Below are positions 55,413-63,074 of a stretch of DNA of 64,000 nt, piece after piece. The stretch spans positions 1-64,000 of the forward strand of contig NZ_CAKJTL010000133.1 in assembly GCF_917627385.1 (NCBI RefSeq), given 5' to 3'. The notes under the pieces were generated by a model. The model saw nothing but the letters and a program-made list of their open reading frames with translations. It was not told the DNA's origin and made no database searches. Positions within the stretch are counted from its first letter, which is position 1. The number at the start of each line of letters is the position of its first letter. Source of the DNA: Protofrankia sp. CiT1. Lineage in GTDB: Bacteria; Actinomycetota; Actinomycetes; Frankiales; Frankiaceae. Made by a program: the position numbers and the translations under genes.

Positions 55413-56357
55413 ATGGAAACCTCAGCGGGAGTGTGTTCGCAGCTCACCTCGGTGGCTACGGAGGCGGCAACGCTGTACGGTGCGCCGATTACGGCCGAAG
55501 CATCGAGCACAGCCGGGGCATCGACCCAACCAGGCACGCTGGGTAGCCGCTGGCCCCGGCGGGGCAGGACAACTGTCCGGGACGTGCAGGCGGCCAAGAA
55601 TCGCGGGGAGAAGTGGGCGATGCTCACCGCCTACGACGCGACCACCGCCCGGATCTTCGACGACGTGGGCATCCCCGTGCTACTTGTCGGCGACTCAGCG
55701 GCCAACGTCATCTACGGCTACGACACCACCGTTCCCGTCACCGTTGACGAGATGCTGCCGCTGGTGCGGGCGGTCACGCGCGGGAGCACCCACGCGATGG
55801 TCGTCGCGGACCTGCCCTTCGGTTCCTACCAGGGGTCGGTGGAACAGGCCCTGGCCACCGCGGCGCGCTTCCTGAAGGACGGCGGCGCCCAGGCCGTCAA
55901 GCTGGAGGGCGGCGCTCGGGTCGTACCACAGGTCTCCGCGCTGGTCACGGCCGGCGTCCCGGTAATGGCCCACCTCGGGCTGACCCCCCAGAGCGTGAAC
56001 ATCTTCGGTGGCTACCGGGTGCAGGGACGCGGGGATGCCGGCGACGCGCTGCTCGCGGACGCGCTCGCGCTGGAGGCCGCCGGCGCGTTCGCCATTGTGC
56101 TCGAGGTCGTCCCGGCCGAGCTGGCTTGCCGAGTGAGCAAAGAACTGACCATTCCGGTCATCGGCATCGGCGCGGGCGCCGACTGCGACGCGCAGGTTCT
56201 GGTCTGGCAGGACATGGCGGGGCTCAGCGGCGATGATGGCCCCAGGTTCGTCAAGCGCTACGCCGACCTGCGCTCGACGCTCGCGGACGCGGCGCTGCGG
56301 TTCACCCGGGAGGTCCGCGGCGGCACCTTCCCCACGGTCGAACACACGTATTCCTGA
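55413..56357 (+). CDS. panB: Ketopantoate hydroxymethyltransferase PanB
   Basis: PanB transfers a hydroxymethyl group from methylene-THF to 2-oxoisovalerate, the first step to pantothenate and CoA. The 314-residue protein carries about 45 extra N-terminal residues before the core, which begins [23 protein letters not shown]-like (about 50-72). Conserved motifs are [53 protein letters not shown] and [19 protein letters not shown], with metal and substrate residues intact. ATG 55413 has AGGAG five bases upstream; a frame from 55266 is unsupported. It is monocistronic here, without panC. Confidence 0.96.
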   Translation: METSAGVCSQLTSVATEAATLYGAPITAEASSTAGASTQPGTLGSRWPRRGRTTVRDVQAAKNRGEKWAMLTAYDATTARIFDDVGIPVLLVGDSAANVIYGYDTTVPVTVDEMLPLVRAVTRGSTHAMVVADLPFGSYQGSVEQALATAARFLKDGGAQAVKLEGGARVVPQVSALVTAGVPVMAHLGLTPQSVNIFGGYRVQGRGDAGDALLADALALEAAGAFAIVLEVVPAELACRVSKELTIPVIGIGAGADCDAQVLVWQDMAGLSGDDGPRFVKRYADLRSTLADAALRFTREVRGGTFPTVEHTYS

Positions 56358-56475
56358 TATTCCCGGCTGAACGGCAGAGGCTCCGGCGGTAGGACGTTCG
56401 ATCAGGCAGCGGCGTCCGGGTGGATGGATCACGCCGCCGGCGGCTTCCCGGCCGCCGGTGCCGGCAGAAACGCGG

Positions 56476-57246
56476 TCATGAATTTCTCCAGGCGTCCGGC
56501 AACTGGGTGACAAGCTGCGCGCCGAGCACCGCGCGGGCTGACACCAGCGATGGTCCATACCAGGTCAGGTGACGGCCTGACACGCATACCGCCGGCGTTC
56601 CCGCAAACGCCTCCGGCCCGTCTGTCGGGCTGAACGGATACGGCTCGTCGGGCAGCACCACGAGTTCGCAGGTGGTCACGTCGTCCAGGCGTATCCGGGG
56701 ATACCGCTCGGGATGGTCGGCCAGCACGTTGTCGACACCAAGCCGGCGCAGGAGGTCACCCGCGAAGGTTGCACGCCCCAGCGCCATCCAGGGCCGTCGC
56801 CACACCGGAATCAGCGCGGTCCGCCGGCGGCCGGTGTACGGCGCCGCCCATGCCGCGCGTGCGGCGTCCAGCCACCGGGGCCGAGCGAGCCCGCAGGCAT
56901 GGCGCAACATACGCTCGAGGCTCACCAGCGCGGCGTCCACCGTGGTCGGCGCGGTCACCCACACCGGTATCCCGGCGGCCCGCAACCTATCAAGATCAAT
57001 TTTTCGGTTCTCCTCGGCGTTGGCACAGACGACATCCGGCGCGAGCGACACGACCTTGGAAAGATCTGGGTTCTTCGTCCCGCGGACGCGCACCACGTCC
57101 AGCCCGGCCGGGCGGACACACCAGTCGGTCGCACCGACCAGGAGCCCGGGTCCGGTGACCGCGATGGCCTCGGTGAGGCTCGGCACGAGCGAGACCACAC
57201 GGGCAACCCGGCCGGGTACGTCGACCGCAAACCCCAGATCATCCAT
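56476..57246 (-). CDS. Helical backbone metal receptor (BtuF-like, cytoplasmic)
   Basis: A 256-residue class III substrate-binding-fold protein related to cobalamin and metal receptors. It has RVVSLVPSLTEAIAVTG (about 13-29), GTKNPDLSKVVSLAPDVVCANAEENRK (in parts) and a C-terminal ELVVLPDEPYPF. No signal peptide or lipobox precedes it, so it is probably cytoplasmic and not a transporter component; related actinomycete proteins are of unknown role. ATG 57246 is preceded only by AGG, so the start is moderately sure. It lies 92 bases downstream of the F420-NADP reductase start-to-stop unit on the same strand order. Confidence 0.82.
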   Translation of the reverse strand: MDDLGFAVDVPGRVARVVSLVPSLTEAIAVTGPGLLVGATDWCVRPAGLDVVRVRGTKNPDLSKVVSLAPDVVCANAEENRKIDLDRLRAAGIPVWVTAPTTVDAALVSLERMLRHACGLARPRWLDAARAAWAAPYTGRRRTALIPVWRRPWMALGRATFAGDLLRRLGVDNVLADHPERYPRIRLDDVTTCELVVLPDEPYPFSPTDGPEAFAGTPAVCVSGRHLTWYGPSLVSARAVLGAQLVTQLPDAWRNS

Positions 57247-57338
57247 CCTGTGATGATCCAGGAAAGACGCCGGTTCCGCGCGGTGGCACGCATCGGAAGG
57301 CACCGTGGCAACGCCAGGCCCCGCCGGCGGCACCGGTT

Positions 57339-58019
57339 CTACACGTCTGTCACACGCAGGCCCGCGTGCGCCTTGTAGCGCCTGTTCACCGAGATCAAGT
57401 TCGCGGTCAGGCCCTCCACCGAAGCCGCGTTCCGCAACTTGCCGGCGTAGACCCCGCGCATCCCGGCGATCCTGGCGGCAAGGGCCTGGACGGTGTCGGT
57501 GGCGTGGCGGTCATCGCCCAGCACGAGGATGTCGGTATTCACCTCGTCAACCGTCTCATCCGCCAACAGCACCGCACTGACATGGTGGAACGCGGCGACG
57601 ATCGTGCTGTCCGGCAGCAGCGCCGCGGCCTGCTGGGCAGCGCTGCCCTCGGGAACCGGTAGCACGAACGCGCCACCCTTGTCGAAACCGAGCGGGTTCA
57701 CGCAGTCCACCACGATCTTGCCCGTCAGTTCCGGGCGAAGACTGACCAGCAGTTCCCCATGGCCTTCCCAGGGCACCGCGACGATCACGATGTCACCCCG
57801 GGCGGCAGCGGCGGAGTTGTCCGCGCCGGTGACAGCCAGACCGGCCGCGTTCAACTGCGCGGCGACATCCCGCGCGCGATCGGCCGAACGCGAGCCCAGT
57901 ACAACCTCGTTGCCGGCGATCGCGAGCCGGCGACCGAGACCACGGCCCTGCGGGCCGGTGCCGCCGAGAATCGAGACCGTCAACAGCGAGACATCAGGCA
58001 GATCGTGAGGTGAGCCCAT
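57339..58019 (-). CDS. NADPH-dependent F420 reductase (F420H2:NADP oxidoreductase)
   Basis: A 226-residue Fno-type enzyme that exchanges hydride between NADP and coenzyme F420. The nucleotide-binding site is VSILGGTGPQGRGLGRRLA (about 14-32), followed by GNEVVLGSRSADRA, which gives the NADP-binding Ser/Arg. DIVIVAVPWEGH, VDCVNPLGFDKGG and VAAFHHVSAVLLAD also match. The C-terminal LRNAASVEGLTANLISVNR is characteristic. ATG 58019 has AGGA eight bases upstream; a frame extending to 58445 crosses repeats and is unsupported. F420 use is typical of actinomycetes. Confidence 0.93.
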   Translation of the reverse strand: MGSPHDLPDVSLLTVSILGGTGPQGRGLGRRLAIAGNEVVLGSRSADRARDVAAQLNAAGLAVTGADNSAAAARGDIVIVAVPWEGHGELLVSLRPELTGKIVVDCVNPLGFDKGGAFVLPVPEGSAAQQAAALLPDSTIVAAFHHVSAVLLADETVDEVNTDILVLGDDRHATDTVQALAARIAGMRGVYAGKLRNAASVEGLTANLISVNRRYKAHAGLRVTDV

Positions 58020-58114
58020 AGCCGTATCCTGCCGCACAACCCGCTTTCGGGGCGCCGTGACCGCACCCGGCTGATCGCCATTGATCCGTTCGGTGATCCG
58101 TCCTGTACAGGAGT

Positions 58115-58325
58115 TAAGAGCGCCCGGCAATAGGGGTGTGGACCAAGGAGCGGGGCTGGGGTGCGTGCATCGTGAGGCGGAGGAGGGAGCCACCCTGGTG
58201 TTGGGTGGCGACCGACGACAACGACGCGAAGTGCGTGCCCTGGCCCCGCGACGCCGCTCCCCTGTTGCCGGGCGCTCTAAGAGCGCCCGGCAACAGGGGT
58301 GTGGACCAAGGAGCGGGGCGGGGGC
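58115..58325. repeat. Three-copy palindromic repeat cluster upstream of the F420 reductase gene
   Basis: A 47-base unit beginning TAAGAGCGCCCGGCAA and ending GGAGCGGGGC-plus-G-run occurs at 58115-58161 and again, with two substitutions plus small changes at its end, at 58278-58324. A third, inverted copy of its first 20 bases (58259-58278) abuts the second to make a 41-base palindrome. The remainder of the 58020-58700 gap has no supported gene. Confidence 0.92.
58259..58299. repeat. Perfect 20-base inverted repeat with one-base centre
   Basis: CCCCTGTTGCCGGGCGCTCT (58259-58278) and its exact complement (58280-58299) flank a single A. Such a near-continuous palindrome could extrude as a cruciform or serve as a site for a dimeric protein, and it is normally unstable in bacteria, so its survival is notable. 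Confidence 0.92.
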
Positions 58326-58564
58326 ACGCAACGCGAAGCAATCAGGTGGCGGGCGAAGCGATCGAAGATCCATCGGACCCGCCCTACGGCGTGTTCCGGA
58401 AGCCGTCGTTCGATCAGGGAGCCGGACAGATGACTTTCGCAACACGCCCTAGCCCGGACCCGCCAGGATCATCCGTGATGATAGCCGTACAGCCTGATTT
58501 ACCCTCAGGTACCCCCCCGCATCCGACCCGCGGGCGGATGCGGGACTATGCCTTCACAACACGA

Positions 58565-58615
58565 CAGCTACGAACATTGATCAGCTACAAACATTGATCA
58601 GCTACAAACATTGAT
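58565..58615. repeat. Three 17-base iteron-like tandem repeats
   Basis: CAGCTACGAACATTGAT, CAGCTACAAACATTGAT and CAGCTACAAACATTGAT lie head to tail at 58565-58581, 58582-58598 and 58599-58615. They are AT-rich relative to the genome and each junction creates TGATCAG. They resemble protein-binding iterons or a multi-site operator upstream of the small gene at 58893. Confidence 0.92.
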
Positions 58616-58645
58616 CGCTTCGCGGAAGGTCGGCAGCCATCGAGG

Positions 58646-58683
58646 GCGGAGTCGTTTCGTAGATGCGGAGCCGTTTCGAAGAT
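58646..58683. repeat. Two 19-base direct repeats
   Basis: GCGGAGTCGTTTCGTAGAT (58646-58664) and GCGGAGCCGTTTCGAAGAT (58665-58683) are adjacent and differ at two positions. They follow the 17-base repeats and precede the small gene, so they may be part of the same regulatory region. Confidence 0.85.
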
Positions 58684-58892
58684 GCAGTTGTGCCGAACGG
58701 GCAAAGGAGTAGCGGAAGGTGAACGACGTAAACAGCTCCATGGCCGCGACCCTTCGCGAACAAGAAATCACGTTGCGTGATATCCATAGTGTGCTGGGGA
58801 ACCCCGGGCGCGCGTCGTTCGATGACGGGTCGTACCGTTCCATTCCACGAACAGCGGTAAGATCCACGGAGTCAGGCGGGAGAGGTCGAGCA

Positions 58893-59111
58893 ATGGCGGA
58901 CGTATCGGTTCGCTTCGCGATGACGAACGACAGCGAAGTGGTGCTCAACCTGTCGCTGCCGCAGGCACTGCGCCTGATGGAGGCGATCGCACGCAAGGTC
59001 GGTGAGACTCTCACCGAACGCAGCACCCAGAACGTGGGTGGGGTGGGGGGCGTACCCGCGCCCGCGCCCTCCAACGGCATGCCGAGTCTGGGGCCCTACA
59101 CCCCGTCCTGA
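58893..59111 (+). CDS. Small hypothetical protein downstream of iteron-like repeats
   Basis: A 72-residue product beginning MADVSVRFAMTNDSEVVLNL with an amphipathic helix (ALRLMEAIARKVGETL) and a Gly/Pro-rich tail. ATG 58893 has GAGAGG eight bases upstream. A GTG at 58719 with AAGGAG upstream would give a 130-residue form beginning MNDVNSSMAATLREQEITL. I cannot assign a family. The three 17-base and two 19-base repeats directly upstream suggest specific control. Confidence 0.55.
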   Translation: MADVSVRFAMTNDSEVVLNLSLPQALRLMEAIARKVGETLTERSTQNVGGVGGVPAPAPSNGMPSLGPYTPS

Positions 59112-59185
59112 AGCCGTCAGGGACCACGTGTGTCACCCCAGCCGGTCAGCGTTGCGCGAGGCTCAGCGGGCTCGCCCGTCAGGCA

Positions 59186-59217
59186 CTGACAGCGCACTCG
59201 GCTGACAGCGCACTCGG
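59186..59217. repeat. 16-base tandem duplication downstream of the small gene
   Basis: CTGACAGCGCACTCGG is present twice head to tail (59186-59201, 59202-59217), followed by a truncated third start (CTGACGGCTG). The surrounding 257-base gap between the small gene and the xerD 3' end contains no supported gene. Confidence 0.85.
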
Positions 59218-59368
59218 CTGACGGCTGTGACCGACGGGCACGCACGGCCGTGCCGCCAGCCGGGTGGCGGTGGGAGCCGCCGTCACCCGGCCGTTTCCAC
59301 CTGCCCGCGGACCGTGCCTGTCTCCCGGCTGACAGGCACCTCGTCCTTATCGATCGGTGTCCCTTCGA

Positions 59369-60334
59369 TCAGCCCCGCCGCGGTCGCTCACTGCTCAATG
59401 CCCGCGGATGCGATGTCGCGTACACCTCGCGCAGCCGGTCCACCGTGACCAGCGTGTAGATCTGGGTCGTGCTGACTGACGCATGACCCAGCAGCTCCTG
59501 CACGACCCGGACGTCCGCCCCGCCGTCGAGCAGATGCGTCGCGAAAGAATGGCGCAGCACATGTGGTGACACGCCGTCCACCCCAGCCGCGAGTGCCGCG
59601 GTCCGCAGCACCGTCCATGCGCTCTGCCGCGACAGCCGGGTTCCCCGGCGGGACAGGAACACCGCCGGGGACGCCCGCCGGCTCGCCAGGACCGGTCGGG
59701 CCCGGATCAGGTACGCCGACAGAGCTTCCTCGGCGTACCGGCCGAGTGGGACGACTCTGGCCCGGCCGCCCTTGCCCTGCAGACGCACGGACGCCCCGTC
59801 CAGATCAAGGTCGTCGACGTCGAGACCCACGGCTTCCGATATCCGCGCTCCCGTGCCGTACAGCAGCTCCAGCAGCGCGACGGCCCGCAGCCGCCGGCCA
59901 CTCTCCAGCGGATCGCTGCCCGCCGGGCCGGACGCCGCGGCGAGCACAGCTGTCACCTGGTCCACCGTGAGTGCTCTGGGCAGCCGGCGTGGCGGGGCCG
60001 GCGGGCGTACCGGCTGGGACACGTCGCAGGTGACGTCGCCCTCCTGAGCGGCGAAACGATGCAGCGACCGGACCGCGACCAGCATTCTGGCCACCGACGA
60101 CGCGGCGAGCGGCGGATGCCCCTGCCTGCCTTCGCGCAGCGTGGCCGCGAACTCCGCCACCTCGGACTCGTCAACGTCGTCCAGCGACCGAATCTGGCGG
60201 GCGCTCAGATGCTCAAGGTATCGGCGAAGATCACGCCGGTAGGCGAGAACGGAGTTGCGGGCGAGCCCGCGCTCTCCTTCCAGATGGTCGAGGAAGCGCT
60301 GAACCACGGGCCACGGGTCTGCCTGGGCGTTCAT
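59369..60334 (-). CDS. xerD: Tyrosine recombinase XerD (chromosome dimer resolution type)
   Basis: A 321-residue tyrosine recombinase matching XerD length. The N-terminal SAM-like domain starts [20 protein letters not shown]-like. The catalytic domain has the full set: Arg in [19 protein letters not shown], Lys in [30 protein letters not shown] (His, Arg), [14 protein letters not shown] (His, Tyr). Its position near a Nudix hydrolase and pyrG is the conserved actinobacterial arrangement, so it is the housekeeping XerD rather than a phage integrase. ATG 60334 or the GTG at 60340 may be the start; ribosome sites are weak. Longer frames run through the tandem repeats upstream. Confidence 0.93.
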   Translation of the reverse strand: MNAQADPWPVVQRFLDHLEGERGLARNSVLAYRRDLRRYLEHLSARQIRSLDDVDESEVAEFAATLREGRQGHPPLAASSVARMLVAVRSLHRFAAQEGDVTCDVSQPVRPPAPPRRLPRALTVDQVTAVLAAASGPAGSDPLESGRRLRAVALLELLYGTGARISEAVGLDVDDLDLDGASVRLQGKGGRARVVPLGRYAEEALSAYLIRARPVLASRRASPAVFLSRRGTRLSRQSAWTVLRTAALAAGVDGVSPHVLRHSFATHLLDGGADVRVVQELLGHASVSTTQIYTLVTVDRLREVYATSHPRALSSERPRRG

Positions 60335-60420
60335 CCGCACACCGTCATCCGCGCACCATGCGTACCATGCGCGCCGCCTCGGCGGCACGCACACGGCCAC
60401 CGGCACCGCTCCTGGCGGCG

Positions 60421-60492
60421 GTGCTGCCAGGAGCGGCTGTGCTGCCAGGAGCGGCGGTGCTGCCAGGAGCGGCGGTGCTGCCAGGAGCGGCG
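60421..60492. repeat. Four 18-base tandem repeats upstream of xerD
   Basis: Four units of GTGCTGCCAGGAGCGGCG (first with a final T) run from 60421 to 60492. All six frames stay open across them, coding for units such as APGSTA on the minus strand. A minus-strand frame ending at 60345 and starting near 60610 could be a small repeat protein ahead of xerD, but I cannot support its start. The 60335-60711 gap otherwise holds only promoters for xerD and the divergent lipoprotein gene. Confidence 0.85.
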
Positions 60493-60711
60493 GTGCCGCC
60501 GTCACCAACAGCGGAGCCGTCACGAACAGCAGAATCGCCGGCCATGCCACCATCCGGTATGTCTGCGCTCACCATCGACGTGAGTGTAGGTGTACGACGG
60601 ACAACATCCACCGACATCGCGCCGATCGCCCGTGCCCGGGTCGAGCGACCCACCGGCGACGAGTTTCATGGATGCTGTCCATATCGATGATGATTTGAGG
60701 CTATTCTCCTG

Positions 60712-61338
60712 ATGGTGCGGAAAGAAAGTGGACAGTTACGATACGCCTGTCTCCTGTCGACCGCAGCCCTCCTCATCCTGATGAGCGCTGGTTGCGGCGG
60801 CAGCGATGCCGCGACCGGCGCCTCGGCTCCACCCAAGGCGCAGGCGCTGGGCGCGGCCGGGACGCGCGGCGCGGCACCGGCGGACGACCGCGCTGGGGCC
60901 GCGGCCCCCAGCGCGACGCTGTCCACCCCGGCCTCCCCTGACCCGGCCCAGGCGGCGCTGACCACGGTCGACGCATACTTCGAGGAGATCAACAGGGCCA
61001 GTCTGGAAGGACGTGTGGCGGATGTGAGCGCAACGGCCATGCCCGGATGCCAGACCTGTGTACTCGATATCGGGGTTACCCAGAACTTTCACAACCAGGG
61101 CGGACACACCGATGTCGGCCCGCTCGCCGTCAGCCCGGTGACCATGGGCCCGGCTGGCGAGAAAGCAATCACCGCGCAGATGACCGTGGCCATCAGAGCG
61201 GTCCGGGTACTGGACACGGCTGGTAAGGTCATCCGGACCTATCCAGCGCAACCACCGCGCGCCGCGGCGGCCGTGCTGTGGCTTACCACCGCGGGCTGGC
61301 GCATCGAGAACTTCCTGTACTCCAAGGGGCCGTCATGA
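60712..61338 (+). CDS. Putative secreted lipoprotein, possibly DUF6318-like
   Basis: A 208-residue protein with a lipoprotein signal: hydrophobic stretch LLSTAALLILMSAGC with lipobox (Cys about residue 28), then a Gly-Gly start and a 45-residue Ala/Pro-rich linker. The globular part has ALTTVDAYFEEINRASLEGR, MPGCQTCVLDIG (possible disulfide) and a final TTAGWRIENFLYSKG, reminiscent of the actinobacterial DUF6318 lipoproteins and of NTF2-like folds. The family call is tentative. The stop overlaps the start of the next secreted protein as ATGA, so the two are probably made together. Confidence 0.75.
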   Translation: MVRKESGQLRYACLLSTAALLILMSAGCGGSDAATGASAPPKAQALGAAGTRGAAPADDRAGAAAPSATLSTPASPDPAQAALTTVDAYFEEINRASLEGRVADVSATAMPGCQTCVLDIGVTQNFHNQGGHTDVGPLAVSPVTMGPAGEKAITAQMTVAIRAVRVLDTAGKVIRTYPAQPPRAAAAVLWLTTAGWRIENFLYSKGPS

Positions 61339-62264
61339 CGGCACATCCGGATCACCGCGCACGGTGCCACCACGGCTCAGGCCGGCGCGGCTCAGGCCAC
61401 CGCACCCGCGCCCCAGGTCTGGCCGCTGGCACCATCAGCCGGCTGTCAGTGGTCATCTGCCTGGTCGCCGCCGTTTTTCTGCCGACGTCCGCCACAGCTC
61501 ACGCGGCACCGGACCCACAACCCGGTTCCCTCTGCGCGGCCATGTGGGGATACTGCGACACCCGCGCCACCGACAACGGTTACATCTACGCTTTCAGCGG
61601 CGGGCGGCTGCACAAGGTGCCCACAGCCGTCGGGACCGCCAGACCGGCGGACTCCTGCGCGGACTGCCCTGTCCGTCTCGACTTCTGCAACGTCGGCCCG
61701 GAGACAACCGGTTTCGAGCAGCTGCTCTGGGCCGCTTTCCCGGAAGCCGCGGCGGACACCCACGCGCTGTGCAACCCGCAGGCCATTGCCGCCGCCCCGA
61801 CGCTCGCCCAGGTACAGGCCTCGCTGGTCAACTATCTGCGAGAACAGGCGCTGCCCAGACCCACGCTGGTCGTCCAGCCGAACGGGCGAAGTTTTGCCAA
61901 CCTGCCCACCGTGCTCTACACGCCGGTGCCGCCGAGCTTCACCTTCAACGTCGACCAGCCGCTGCTGGCCACCATCAGCGCGGTGCCTCACTACCGCTGG
62001 GACTTCGGCGACGGGACGCTCGGGCCCGACTCGCCCGGCCGCCCGTTCGACCCGGCGATCTCGCCCAGGGAGCACCCGGAGGCCTACGTCGCACACGCCT
62101 ACCGCCAGCCCGGGACCTACCCGATCACGCTGACGGTGACCTGGCAGGGGACGTTCGCGGTACCCGGCGTCGGGCAGGCGTTCCCCCTCGCTCCGGTAAC
62201 GCTGGCCGCGAACGCCGCCGTTGTCGTGGACGAGGCCAGCGGCGTCCTCACCGGCAACAACTGA
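61335..62264 (+). CDS. Secreted PKD-domain-like protein
   Basis: A 309-residue exported protein. A basic start is followed by a signal helix (ISRLSVVICLVAAVFLPTSA) and an Ala-rich cleavage region near residue 58. The mature protein has a Cys-rich first half with six to seven Cys (CAAMWGYCDTRAT, CADCPVRLDFC) and a C-terminal PKD-like fold, seen in YRWDFGDGTLGPDSPG and AHAYRQPGTYPITLTVTW. Such proteins occur as a pair with a lipoprotein in actinomycetes; function is unknown. ATG 61335 overlaps the lipoprotein stop. Confidence 0.8.
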   Translation: MTAHPDHRARCHHGSGRRGSGHRTRAPGLAAGTISRLSVVICLVAAVFLPTSATAHAAPDPQPGSLCAAMWGYCDTRATDNGYIYAFSGGRLHKVPTAVGTARPADSCADCPVRLDFCNVGPETTGFEQLLWAAFPEAAADTHALCNPQAIAAAPTLAQVQASLVNYLREQALPRPTLVVQPNGRSFANLPTVLYTPVPPSFTFNVDQPLLATISAVPHYRWDFGDGTLGPDSPGRPFDPAISPREHPEAYVAHAYRQPGTYPITLTVTWQGTFAVPGVGQAFPLAPVTLAANAAVVVDEASGVLTGNN

Positions 62265-62308
62265 CCGAGCAAACACCTGATCGACAGTAGCTGCCAGCCG
62301 ACCTGACG

Positions 62309-62358
62309 CTGTGCGCGCCCGGCGGATGCCCGGCGGGAGCACCGCCGGGCGCGCACAG
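62309..62358. terminator. Bidirectional terminator hairpin
   Basis: CTGTGCGCGCCCGGCGG (62309-62325) and CCGCCGGGCGCGCACAG (62342-62358) pair perfectly over 17 bases around a 16-base loop. It lies between the convergent PKD-protein and Nudix genes. There is no long T-run, as is common for terminators in high-GC actinomycetes. Confidence 0.85.
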
Positions 62359-62378
62359 CCAACCAACGGGGATCGGGG

Positions 62379-63074
62379 TCAACCGACGGGATCGGGACGG
62401 TCCGGCCAGGGCGCGTCCACCAGACGCAGCCGGGTGAACCCGTGCGCGCGGGCGGTCACCGCCGCCAGCAGGCCGACAACAGCCATGGCGTTGGTGATCG
62501 AACCCTCCAGGACCTGACTCACGGCCTTGTCAAGATCTATCCGGGTGACTTGCATGTCCGCCTCCTCATGAACGCGGACATGCTGCTCTGACAGGGGAAT
62601 CGCCGCCAGGTCGCGGGCGAGGAAGAGCCGGTACGCCTCGTTGGTCATGCCCGGCGACGCGAGGACGTCGACCAGCAGGTCCCAACGGCCGGCCGTGAGG
62701 TTCGCCTCCTCGGCGAGCTCACGTGCGGCGGCCTCGACCGGCGGTTCCCCGGGCACGTCCAGGATGCCGGCAGGCAGCTCCCACAGCGGCCGGCGGACCG
62801 GATGGCGGTACTGATGCACCATCACCACCCGGTCGGCCTCGTCGAGCGCCACCACCCCGACCGCTCCCGGATGCACGACGACATCACGCTGGGAGACGCC
62901 ACCATCCGGCATCCGCACCGTGTCCCGGCGTACCGCGATGATCCGTCCGGTGAAGGCGACCTCGCTCTCAACGACCTCGTAGCGATGCCCGGTCGCGGAC
63001 CGGTAGGCCACGGCGTGGTCGACGACGTCCGCGGCGGGCTCGTTCGCCGCTACACCACCACCATGCGCAGTCAT
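62379..63074 (-). CDS. Nudix hydrolase, ADP-ribose pyrophosphatase type
   Basis: A 231-residue Nudix enzyme of the ADP-ribose pyrophosphatase (NudF) group. The Nudix box is complete: G at the start of [24 protein letters not shown] (in parts, about 103-127), giving the metal-binding REL-x-EE. Upstream is [20 protein letters not shown], and the APRase-specific [17 protein letters not shown] follows. ATG 63074 overlaps the pyrG stop by four bases, so it is translated with CTP synthase. This pyrG-Nudix-xerD order is common in actinomycetes. Confidence 0.95.
   Translation of the reverse strand: MTAHGGGVAANEPAADVVDHAVAYRSATGHRYEVVESEVAFTGRIIAVRRDTVRMPDGGVSQRDVVVHPGAVGVVALDEADRVVMVHQYRHPVRRPLWELPAGILDVPGEPPVEAAARELAEEANLTAGRWDLLVDVLASPGMTNEAYRLFLARDLAAIPLSEQHVRVHEEADMQVTRIDLDKAVSQVLEGSITNAMAVVGLLAAVTARAHGFTRLRLVDAPWPDRPDPVG

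Noticed and set aside
57960-58445. N-terminal extension of the F420-NADP reductase through the palindromic repeats
   Set aside because: The extension encodes repeat-derived sequence; ATG 58019 gives the normal family N-terminus and has a ribosome site.
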